Positions 1 through 9,591 of a DNA stretch of 33,105 nucleotides are shown piece after piece. The stretch is from Zygnema circumcarinatum (taxonomy: Eukaryota > Streptophyta > Zygnematophyceae > Zygnematales > Zygnemataceae), in NCBI GenBank assembly GCA_037447605.1, contig CM074817.1, positions 912,862 through 945,966 on the forward strand. Direction: 5' to 3'. Each line of letters starts with the position of its first letter. Position 1 is the stretch's first letter. The position numbers were made by a program, and so were the translations under genes. The notes beneath the pieces are model-generated. The model did not search any database and was not told the origin of the DNA. It was given only the letters and a program-made list of their open reading frames with translations.

Positions 1-1660
1 GAGGAGAGAGGGGAGGGAGAGAGGAGAGAGGAGAGAGGGGAGGGAGAGAGGAGAGAGGAGAAAGGGGAGGGAGAGAGGAGAGAGGAGAGAGAGAGAGAGG
101 GGAGGGAGAGAGGAGATAGAGGGAGGGGAGGAAAGTGAGAGAGAGAGACGGGAGAGAGTGAATAGAGAGGAGAGAGAGGGAGAGGGAGAGAGAGAGTAGA
201 GAGAGAAGAGAGAGAGGAGATAGGGAGGAGAGGCATTAAAGAGAGAGGGGAGGAGAGAGAGGCAAGAGAGGATAAAAGGAGGAAAGCGGGGGAATGTGTG
301 TGTGGGAGAGAGAAAGAGGAAAGAGAGAGGGGGGAGGAGGAAGAGAGAGGAAAGAGATAGAGAGGGGAGGAGAGAGGGAGGAGAGAGAGGAGAGAGATGG
401 GAGAGGAAGGCGAGTGAGGGATGAGTGAGTGGGAGAGGGAGGAGAGAGAGAGGCGAGAGGGAGGAGAGATGTGAGAGAGAGGAGAGAGGAGAGGTAGGAG
501 AGAGAGAGGGGAGGGAGGAAAAAAGGAGGAAAGCGAGCGAGTGTGTGTGTGGGATAGAGAAAAAGAGACGAAAAAGGGAGAGAGAGAGGAGGAGATGAAG
601 AGAGGGAGGAGAGATAGGAGAGTGAGGGGAGAGGAAGGAGAGGTAGGAGAGAGAAGGGAGGGAGATAGATGAGGGAGAGAGGAGAAAAGGAGGAAAGCTA
701 GCGAGTGTGTGTGAGAGAGAGAGGGGATGGAGAGGGAGAGACGGGGGAGAGAGAGCGCAGAGAGAGAGGAGAGGGAGAGAGAGAGAGGCGAAAGAGGAGA
801 CAAGGAGGAAAGCGAGCGAGTGGGTGTGAGAGAGAGCGGAGAGAGAGAGAGGGGATGGAGAGGGGGAGAGGGAGGAAAGAGAGCGGAGAGAGGGAGGACA
901 GAGAGAGGGGAGGGAGAGAGAGGCGAGAGAGGAGACAAGGAGGAAAGCTAGCGAGTGTGTGTGTGTGAGAGAGCGGAGAGAGAGAGAGAGATGGGATGGA
1001 GAGAGGAAGAGGGAGGAGAGAGAGCGGAGAGAGGGAGGAGAGAGGGAGGGAGGAGAGCAAGGAAAACAAGGAGGAACAGGTGTGTATGTGAGGGAGACAG
1101 AGAGAGAGAGGATGGAGAGGGGTAGAGGTAGGGGAGAGAGCGGAAGGAGGGAGGAGAGAGAGAGAGGAGGGAGAGAGAGAGGCGAGAGAGGCGAGAGAGG
1201 AGACAAGGAGGAAAGCTAGGGAGTGTGTGTGCGAGACAGAGCGGAGAGAGAGAGAGAGGATGGAGAGGGGGAGAGGGAGGAGAGAGAGCGGAGAGAGGGG
1301 GGAAGGAGAGAGGGGAGGGAGAGAGAGAGGCGAGAGAGGAAACAAGGAGGAAAGCGAGCGAGTGTGTGTGTGAGAGAGAGCGGAGAGAGAGAGAGGATGG
1401 AGAGGGGTAGAGGGAGGGGAGAGAGCGGAAGGAGGGAGGAGAGAGAGAGAGGAGGAAGAGAGAGAGGCGAGAGAGGAGACAAGGAGGAAAGCTAGGGAGT
1501 GTGTGTGTGAGACAGAGCGGGGGGAGAGAGAGAGAGAGGATGGAGAGGGGGAGAGGGAGGAGAGAGAGCGGAGAGAGGGGGGAAGGAGAGAGGGGAGGGA
1601 GCGAGAGAGGCGAGAGAGGAGACAAGGAGGAAAGCGAGCGAGTGTGTGTGTGTGTGAGAG
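1..1660. repeat. GA-rich minisatellite, unit about 135 bp, paired into about 276 bp
   Basis: Purine-rich plus strand in which the landmark caaggaggaaagc followed by a GT-repeat recurs near 800, 934, 1069 (degraded), 1203, 1341, 1477 and 1622, a period of about 134-145 bp. Less regular relatives occur near 273, 525 and 685. From about 1200 two subtypes alternate: gctagggag at 1215 and 1491, gcgagcgag at 1354 and 1634, giving a pair period of about 276-280 bp. Long open frames here on both strands are low-complexity translations of GA/CT and are not genes. Confidence 0.85.
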
Positions 1661-2190
1661 AGAGACATCTCATGTTTCCTTTTTCGCCTCAAGGCTTATT
1701 TCGTACCTTACGGTCCAACGCCTTTTCGAAAATTCACTTTTTATTCCTTAACAAAAAAAAAATAGGAATGAGGAACAATGCAGGTCCAATGTCTGCTCAA
1801 CGTTTCCTTTTTCAGTTTTTTGTTTCCTTAAAAGCTTTTAAGATTTCTAAATTTCGACTTGCGCCTTCTTGACCTTATTATATTTCCAAACATCAAAAAG
1901 AAATGAAACTGATTTCCAACAGGCCGGAAAAAAAAAAGGGGGCTTCCAAAAAAACGACTTTTTACATGTATTCCAGATCGCACACTCGCAACTCCAAACT
2001 GTATCCACAACTTTGGCCAAAACTGACCACCTGACTAACCATTTATAGGGTCGATTGAATGCCATGACCAACCTCTCCATGGTTAACCACCACGACTAGT
2101 CACGTTGAGTAACTAACTACTCCATTCAAGTTTGTTGCAGAACAACAACAAACGTTGGTCAGTCGACGGCCAATCAAATCCGTTCCAGCG
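1661..2190. other. Unassigned intergenic sequence
   Basis: Mixed-composition DNA with short A-runs; no exon-like frame, RNA gene or repeat that I can support. Confidence 0.5.
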
Positions 2191-2194
2191 TCCA

Positions 2195-2680
2195 TCCGCC
2201 TAACTCCCTCTCCCTCTCCCTCTCCCTCTCCCTCTCCCTCTCCCTCTCCCTCTCCCTCCCTCCCTCCCCTCCCTTCTCCCTCTCCCTCTCCCTCTCCCTC
2301 CCTCTCCCTCCTTTCTTTTCCCTTTCTTTTCTTTTCTTTTCCTTTTCTTTTCCCTTTCCTTCCCTTTCTTTTCCCTTTCTTTTCTTTCTTTCTTCTCCCT
2401 TCCTTTCTTTTCCTTCCTCCCTTCTTCCTCTCCCTCTCCCTCCTTTCCTCCCTCCCTTTCCTTTCCTTCTTTCCTTTCCTTCCTTCTTTCTTTTCCCTTT
2501 CCTTTCCCTTCCTTTTCCCTTTCTCCCTTCCTTTCTCTCCCCCTTCCCCTTCCCCCCCTCCCTTCCTCCTCCCCTCCCTATAAAATTCCTTCCTCCCTCC
2601 CTTTCCTTCCTTTTATCTTTCCCTCCCTTTCCTCTCCCTTTCCTCTCCCCTCCTCCCTCTCCTCTTCTGTATCTAGCTCC
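2195..2680. repeat. CT-rich tract starting as a TCCCTC hexamer array
   Basis: From about 2208 to 2300 the plus strand is mostly tandem CTCCCT hexamers. This decays into a polypyrimidine tract with CTTTT and CCTT runs up to about 2660. The purine strand has repeated GGGA runs. The long open frames on both strands are simple-sequence artefacts. Confidence 0.85.
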
Positions 2681-3090
2681 TGAGAGCTCAACAAAGTGTT
2701 CCACTAATCGCAAGTTGCTTTCACACACATTGGTGTTCTCACACCAACCCAGCATGGGTCTCTGTGTCCCCTAGATTTCAACAACCACGCTCGCATGTAT
2801 GAACAACAAATCCTGCACACGTAACAATGTCCTACTTCTGCAATCAATCTCTATGCGAACATTTTCCAACAACAGCTAATAAATTCCAATCTGGTCCTCA
2901 TGTGATTCTCGTCCCGCAGGGTTTCCAGGCCGATTTTTTCCTCAGCAGAGGCGCCGAATAGTCGAAAAATAAATCAATAAGGGGCCTCCCTCTCCTGCCA
3001 TTTTGACATTAAGGAGCCGTTCTGAACCCTCAACCTCTACGAGGATTTCATCTCCAAGAGGGAAGGATAGGGAAGAGGGAACGCCAGTCA
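2681..3090. other. Unassigned sequence downstream of gene A
   Basis: Ordinary composition, no supported gene. It may hold the 3' UTR of gene A, which is transcribed toward lower coordinates, but no clear poly(A) signal is seen on that strand. Confidence 0.4.
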
Positions 3091-3250
3091 GCTCTGCTGC
3101 GTGAGAGAGAGAGAGAGTGAAAGAGGGAGAGAGAGAAGAGAGAGAGAAAGAAGGGAGAAGAGAGATAGAGAGTGAAGAGAGAGAGAGAAGAGAGAAGGGG
3201 AAGGACGAGGGAAAAGAGAGAGAGAGAGAGGGGAGGGAGAGAGAGGGAGG
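3091..3250. repeat. GA-rich simple repeat
   Basis: Interrupted GA/GAA microsatellite on the plus strand just past the stop codon of gene A. Confidence 0.8.
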
Positions 3251-3282
3251 CTAACCAAACACCTCAGCCAAACCCTGACTCC

Positions 3283-4278
3283 TCAATCCTCCTCCTCCTC
3301 GTCCTCCTCCCAATCGTCCAAGCCCTCTTCTTCACACGCCAGCAGCTCCTCCTCCTCCTCCTCCTCCTTCCCCACTCTCACCCTCTCCCACTCTCTCTCT
3401 CCCTCCGACCTCCTCCCCGCCGCCGGAGTCTTATCTACTCCCCTCCCCCCCGAGTGAAGGTAATGCATAACCCTACTCACGTTCTGCAACATCAGCATCC
3501 TTTCTTTTTTCAAATCTGCAATCCCAACTCCTCTTGGAACCTTTCTCCCATACAAGTTTTTGTCCCTCTCTGCCTCCTTCCATCGACATTGCCTCAAAAT
3601 TCGATTGATCTCTCCGAGAGCTTCCACCTGGCGCTCTATCGCCACGCAGGCCTCCTTCCCAGAAGCTTCCTCCCTGGCCTCTCCAAGCTTGTCCTTCCCG
3701 GAAGCTTCCTCCCTCACCCCTCCGGAAGCTTCCATTAGCTCACGTCGCGACAAAAGAATTGCAGCCATGGCCTCCCATGAAGATCTGGGAGCTTCCTCCG
3801 CGTCTTCATTCCTTTCCAAAGACCCCTTCTTTTTGATCAAATTTTCCGAATTTCTGTCGACATTCACCTGCGCTGCAGACGAATTTTGGGTGCAAATATT
3901 GGGTTTTGGGTTCGAATCGTTCTCAAAAAATGACTTTAAGGACCGGCGAGCTCGAGGGGGCCCTTTGGACTCTCCGCCTTCTCCCAAAAGGGCAACTTCG
4001 AGGGCTTCATGAGTGACATAGAACGGGGTCCCTAGGCCGTTCAACGGACTGCCAACTGAGGACGGAACGGAGAACGGCGATCCATGCACGCTCCGTGGAG
4101 GCGAGCGGAACGGTTCCGTGTCGCCGCATTCGGAAAATTTGTTCCGTTTGGGAGATGGGTTTAGGTCGGAGTGGGGAGAAATGGGCCTCTTTGGGATGGG
4201 AGGGTTCGGGGGGGCGAGAAAGGCCGCGTTTCGATGGTGTGGGGGGGAGCAGGGAGAGGACATATGTTGGGATCTCAT
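3283..4278 (-). CDS. Gene A: unrecognised 331-residue protein with many S/T-P sites and an acidic C terminus
   Basis: I do not recognise this family. The frame is open far upstream, but upstream of 4278 it reads only CT-repeat, so the ATG at 4278 (MRSQHM) is chosen; the next ATG is 15 bases on. Residues 1-85 are Pro/Ser-rich with eight S/T-P sites, including CDK-like SPKR (42-45) and SPPR (59-62), beside a basic patch KRNK that could aid nuclear import. Residues 105-125 have a basic RARRSLKSFFEND segment. Residues 165-270 look helical, with REEASGK present twice (189-195 and 203-209). Residues 304-331 are almost entirely acidic (EEEEEEELL, DDWEEDEEEED). Non-repetitive composition and coherent charge blocks favour a real single-exon gene, possibly a nuclear or cell-cycle protein (inference). 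No paralogue is visible in the window. Confidence 0.55.
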   Translation of the reverse strand: MRSQHMSSPCSPPHHRNAAFLAPPNPPIPKRPISPHSDLNPSPKRNKFSECGDTEPFRSPPRSVHGSPFSVPSSVGSPLNGLGTPFYVTHEALEVALLGEGGESKGPPRARRSLKSFFENDSNPKPNICTQNSSAAQVNVDRNSENLIKKKGSLERNEDAEEAPRSSWEAMAAILLSRRELMEASGGVREEASGKDKLGEAREEASGKEACVAIERQVEALGEINRILRQCRWKEAERDKNLYGRKVPRGVGIADLKKERMLMLQNVSRVMHYLHSGGRGVDKTPAAGRRSEGEREWERVRVGKEEEEEEELLACEEEGLDDWEEDEEEED

Positions 4279-4284
4279 GGGAGG

Positions 4285-4512
4285 GAGGGAGAGAGGGAGG
4301 GAGGGAGGGAGGGGAGGGAGAGTGGTTGGTGGTGGGGAGAGAGGGGGGAGGGGTGGGGGGGGAGAGGGAGGGGTGGGAAGGGGAGAGAGAGGAAGGTGAA
4401 GCAGAGAAACAGTCGAAGGGAGAAAGATAGAGGAAGGGGAGGTAGATGGAGCGACGGAGGCTAGCATATGGAGGCAGAGAGAGAGAGAGAGATAGAGAGA
4501 GAGAGAGGAGGG

Positions 4513-4547
<35 letters not shown>

Positions 4548-4560
4548 GGAGGGAGGAGAT
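4285..4560 (-). promoter_or_regulatory. CT-rich leader upstream of gene A
   Basis: On the minus (sense) strand this is a nearly continuous pyrimidine tract, including about 85 bp of mostly CT dinucleotides near 4473-4556, ending right before the chosen ATG at 4278. It mirrors the tract before the COPB2 ATG, which supports reading it as 5' UTR/core promoter and not coding sequence. Confidence 0.4.
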
Positions 4561-5180
4561 GGGGACAGCTCCCACAGTCGGGTACAGTGATGAGACGGTA
4601 CGGACGGACCACTGTACGAACCGTACTATGTACGAAAAGATAAGTGGAGCTATTGCAGGTTCACACGTGCGTGGTTTCCTTCTTATTCGCCGATCTCCGC
4701 ATGACCGCCACGTGGCAGCGAGGCAAGGTTCAGGTCCCTGCGGCGCCGCCAAAACTGGGGACGGGCAGAAAAAAATCGTTTTACGGGCAGGAAGAAAATG
4801 GCGGAGGGGGACCAAGGAGGGTCGCGGGAAATTTACGCAACCGACAGTACGGTCAAATCGGTTGTGAAAAGTGTACCTTTTGAACTGAAACTGTTACATT
4901 TCGCGTTGGTGTTGGCTGTACGGACATGTTGCTGTACGGTACATGTACGGGCATGTGCTTATATTATGGCACCTAAAGCATCCGTATGGTTCGTTGGCGG
5001 CCTCGTTTGTACGATTCGGAGTGAACGGGCAGGACCGGAAAGTTTCGTTTGGCTGCCTGAGGGCAGATTGTACCGTTTGTGAAAAGTTATGGGTGATGAC
5101 GTGGCGGAATGTCGGCGATTGGCCGTCCGCTACCGAAGGGCCGTTGCGACCTTTAGGGCCATTTGTACCCTAAGAGAAAA
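4561..5180 (-). promoter_or_regulatory. Putative upstream region of gene A with G-boxes and GTAC motifs
   Basis: This non-coding stretch changes sharply in composition from the flanking GA/CT DNA. It carries a perfect palindromic G-box GCCACGTGGC at 4707-4716, another CACGTG at 4664-4669, and many GTAC tetramers (for example around 4576, 4598, 4613, 4624, 4630). G-boxes bind bZIP/bHLH factors and GTAC is the core of SBP-box sites in plants. Regulation of gene A by them is inferred from position only. Confidence 0.35.
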
Positions 5181-5245
5181 ACGGACAAAAAAAACGGGGT
5201 CTTACTTTTAGGGCCATTTGTACCCCAAAAGAAAACCAGGCAAAG
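5151..5245. repeat. Short direct repeat (about 40 bp, offset 55 bp)
   Basis: The string tttagggccatttgtaccc, followed by a purine-rich stretch, occurs at about 5152 and again at about 5207, an offset of 55 bp with few differences. Function unknown. Confidence 0.7.
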
Positions 5246-6956
5246 AAAATGTCGTCTTGGGCAGTACCGTTGGGCAGGTGAGGTGGAGAAGACGACAAAC
5301 AAGATATCTGCTGTGAACCAGTGGGTCATCGACCAATCAGGATATGCCACGTCTTCAACAATGTACACGTGTCCATCCCTGAGTGGCTGGTGGTCCATTA
5401 GTTGGTGGGCCTCGAAGCAAAGTTGTTGGCCATGGCTATGTTCTTTCTTTCTGTCTTTGGGTCCTCTGCGAGCAGTAGTTGTTGGCTCCTCGTGGTTCTC
5501 TTTCCGCATGTCGTTCCTGTTGTTGAACATGCGCCTCTCATGTCATGGCATGGCCATGGTGAGACCAATGCATGCCACTCCATTCTCTAGCATGGCGACG
5601 TCAGCAAATGTGCATGAACAATTTCACATTCAAAAAAATGTGAAATTGTAGAGAGCCGGACGGCGGCGAAGGTTTCTGAGGTTCCCATTCTCTGTTCGTT
5701 CCATGTTCTTTTGGTTCAGTCATGTTTCACTGTGTTTAGTTAGTGCCTGTTCCGCTTTGTTCAGCTCAATAGCTGAGTCCTTCGTTCCATGTTCACGCAG
5801 CATGGCAGTCGACCTGCCCAAAAATATCCCATACTTTAGTTGGGGGTGTCAGAATTGGAAGATTTTTATATTGGAATTTGTGTCAAAGGAAGTAATTCAG
5901 ATTGAGATGATACTCCTTTAGTGGGCGACCACGGATGACCTCAGAAACCACAAACTGTGGACGCAGCGAGGTGCCATGACACAGCAGCAGAAGGTTCGCA
6001 AGAAAAGCCCCTTACAGATTCTCCACATGTATAAGACCAGTGCGCATTTCCGGTCCCAGGTTTGCATTGTTTCGACAGAACAAGAAACTGATTTCTCAGA
6101 AAAAGAAAAGAAAGGCATGTACCGCAACCGTTCAGCCACCCTCGGGTAGTTGGTTTACAACGCTCGAGTTGTGAACTGGGAAGGGATAAGAGATTTATGA
6201 CCTTGCGTTCCTATAGTCTAAGTCCTTTGGAGCCTACCGACGGGCTTTCCATGTCTGCAATTGCGTGACACGTGCTCTCGTCTGACCCCATAAGGCACAT
6301 GCCATCATTGATGGGATACATACGCCATATCTGGACCCCGCCCCATGAGCAACACACGTACATGCGTGCAGACCATGCATGCATACATCCGATGTCAACA
6401 TGCATACATGAGACAATCCCAAAAGCACAAGAGCTAAGAACTACAACCTCACAGCTGTTAAGGAACAACAAGAACATCAACAACAACAAAAACAAATAAA
6501 AGTAAATACAATATCTAAATGTGAATACCACAACCGCCTCGTCATACTGTCCATTGTTTACAAAAGTCTGATTTTTACACATGGCTTTTCTCGGTGCCCC
6601 AAACTGCTGCTCCCCTATAGAACAGAAGTACAGCGGCTCAATGATCCGAATCCGGAAAATGATCAGCCCAACACATGCAGCAGTAATTTCGATTCTGTCC
6701 TAAGCCATGAATTCAGCTGAAAAAATTTACTTAGCCTGAATAAATAAATAAAATCAAAATAAAAAGAGGGCTACAGTTCCATCAATCACCGCAGTGACGT
6801 CAGCATAGAGGTGAGCTCGCCGCTCTCTGTTTTTGGCTGTATTTCGTCCGAACTAGTTACGTTGCATTGAACTATAAATTCCAGCACATGTGCCCTTCGT
6901 GCCGGCAGGCCAACCAACCTCAATATAGCCCCTTGATTTCTTATACCCTATGCCAA
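5246..6956. other. Intergenic stretch without a supported gene
   Basis: Only short open frames without family features. Notable items are CACGTG at 5366-5371 and RY-like CATGCATGCATAC near 6376. It should contain the 3' UTR and poly(A) site of the minus-strand RopGAP gene, but I cannot place them. Confidence 0.5.
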
Positions 6957-9547
6957 TTACATCGTTACCCCATTGGCTAATTTCCCTACAGTGTTTGAGT
7001 CAATCATAAAGCCCTTACCTTGCTCTGAAGATTCCTTCAAAACGACGACCTCCTCCAAACTTTTTTGTTGGAGCTCCGAGTCAACACTACCTTCAGGAGG
7101 AAAGGATGCAGTGGGGCCTCTGCTCTCCTTCCCCTCTCTCTCCACTGCACCACCTCCAGAGGGAGAGAGCTCCTCTTCGCTCACTCTCACCTCCACTCTC
7201 TCACCGCCTCTCTCTCCCCTTGCATGCCATGACTCTGCTTCCCGAAAGGGACTCCCTCCCGCGTCACTCTGATCCTCAGAGGATTCGAAACCATTCACAT
7301 CATGAAAATCTGAGTCTCCCTCACTGTCAGCATCTACCACCTGCTCTCCTCCCCTTGGAGAAGGTACAGCTTCCTCATTATTAGGAGCTAAAGCTCCTCC
7401 TCTTTCAACTCTCTCCTCTCCAGAAACCGATTCTGCTGTTGGGGACTCCTCTGCCAAATGCCAGTCTTCTTCCTCCTCGTCCCCTCCTCCCACTCTTGCT
7501 CCACTCTCTTCCTCAACAACAGGAGCAAGGTTTTCAGCAATCGACGTCTCCAAGGGAGTCCTTTCCCCCGGAGGACTTGTCTCCTCTCTCCTCTCCTCCT
7601 CCTGCTCATTTTGGGACTCACACTCCCTCGCTGGCCCAGCACTTATGTCTTCCAATTTAATGGAAGGAGCACTATTCCCCTCTGTCCTTTCTGGGAATTG
7701 AGCAGAACTAATATCTTCCTCATCTACTCCCTTCACCTCAACATTACTAAAATCGCTGACCAAAGCAATAGGAGTTTCCGGCAAAGTATTCACTTCTGTT
7801 GCTTCCAAAGCAGACCCTTTCACTGCACTGTCAGAGGAAGAAGCAGCCTCTACAACTCTCTCCTTTCCTTCCTCTGTTATGAGGACAGTGGCAAGAATAG
7901 AAGGTTCCCTTTTCTTCACTCCCTCAGTATTTTCCCCCACCTGCTTTAGAGTCTCTCTATCTCCTTCTCCCAATCCTTCATCAGCTGAGGCAATGGGAGA
8001 TGACGGATAGAGATCATCGTCGCTATCTGCAGAGGTGCTTTGCAACAGCAGGTCACTACCACTGACAGAGAGAAACTCTCCCACAGCCATTTCCTTTCCT
8101 CCAAATTCCTCTCCAGAAACCTCAGAGTCGTTCAACAATTCGTCAACAATCTCGGCATTTGTTGTATCAACCTGAACCGCACTCAGTTCTGGGATATTTG
8201 TTGGGGCTTCTTCCTCTCCCACTACGGGAGTAGGCACTACTTCCTCGCCCACTATGAGAGCAGGAGCTTCCACATTCATAGCAGGGTCCTCCATAGCTGC
8301 CTCCTCCAAAGGCCCCACACTTCCTTCCTCCCTCAGTTTAAGCTGCTCAAAAGTTTCGCCTCCTTCCACAGATTCAGCCTCTCCTACCGCACTTTCATCA
8401 TATTCGACAAGCTCAATAGTCTTCTTGACTACAACAGAGGAACTCTCTTCCTCTCTCTCTCCTCCTATCTCTCCCTCAAGAGAGGCTTCCTCACTTCCTT
8501 CCTCCCTCACTATAAGCTGCTCAGAAATCTCCACCACCCCACTTTCTTCTCCCACAGATTTGGCCGTTCCTACCGCAGTTCCATCATAGTTGACAGGCTC
8601 AATAGTCTCCTGAACCACAACAGAGGAACTCTCTTCCTCTCTCTCTCCTCCTATCTCTCCCTCAAGAGAGGCTTCCTCACTTCCTTCCTCCCTCACTATA
8701 AGCTGCTCAGAAATCTCCACCACCCCACTTTCTTCCTCTCCCACAGATTCGGCCGTTCCTACCGCAGTTCCATCATAGTTGACAGGCTCAATAGTCTCCT
8801 GAACCACAACAGAGGAACTCTCTTCCACTCTCCCTCCTCTCTCTCCTCCCTCTCCCTCAAGAGAGGCTTCCTCACTTCCTTCCTCCCTCACTATAAGCTG
8901 CTCAGAAATCTCCACCACCCCACTTTCTTCCTCTCCCACAGATTCGGCCGTTCCTACCGCAGTTCCATCATAGTTGACAGGCTCAATAGTCTCCTGAACC
9001 ACAACAGAGGAACTCTCTTCCTCTCTCTCTCCTCCTATCTCTCCCTCAAGAGAGGCTTCCTCACTTCCTTCCTCCCTCACTATAAGCTGCTCAGAAATCT
9101 CCACCACCCCACTTTCTTCCTCTCCCACAGATTCGGCCGTTCCTACCGCAGTTCCATCATAGTTGACAGGCTCAATAGTCTCCTGAACCACAACAGAGGA
9201 ACTCTCTTCCACTCTCCCTCCTCTCTCTCCTCCCTCTCCCTCAAGAGAGGCTTCCTCCACATCCATGAGACCACTACCATTACGCATCCCATACTCTCCA
9301 ATAGCTCCTTCCAGTCCATTGGATGCATGAGGCTCGTCCCTCCCAGTGGGAGTGAAGGCTCCCTCCATGTCAATATGACCAGCCACTCCCTCCACCCCCA
9401 GACTGCTGGTAGTGCTGATTGCTATACTGAACATCCTTTCCATCCCTCCATTGAGTCCTACATCAGAGACTATATCGTTTACTCCATTACAATTCGATTT
9501 GCTGAATATTCCCTCAATCACATCCTGCAAATTTGGTCAAGACAGAA

Positions 9548-9591
<44 letters not shown>

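Noticed and set aside
698..1692. Several 60-240 codon frames rich in Ser-Leu-Pro or Arg-Glu-Gly
   Set aside because: All are translations of GA/CT minisatellite DNA, open on both strands, with no non-repetitive domain.
2155..2755. Pro/Ser and Gly/Lys/Glu-rich frames on both strands
   Set aside because: Simple CT-repeat translations.
4279..4815. N-terminal extension of gene A to a 510-codon frame
   Set aside because: The extra part reads through CT-repeat and the promoter-like GTAC block and begins with a non-ATG codon; the ATG at 4278 is the sensible start.
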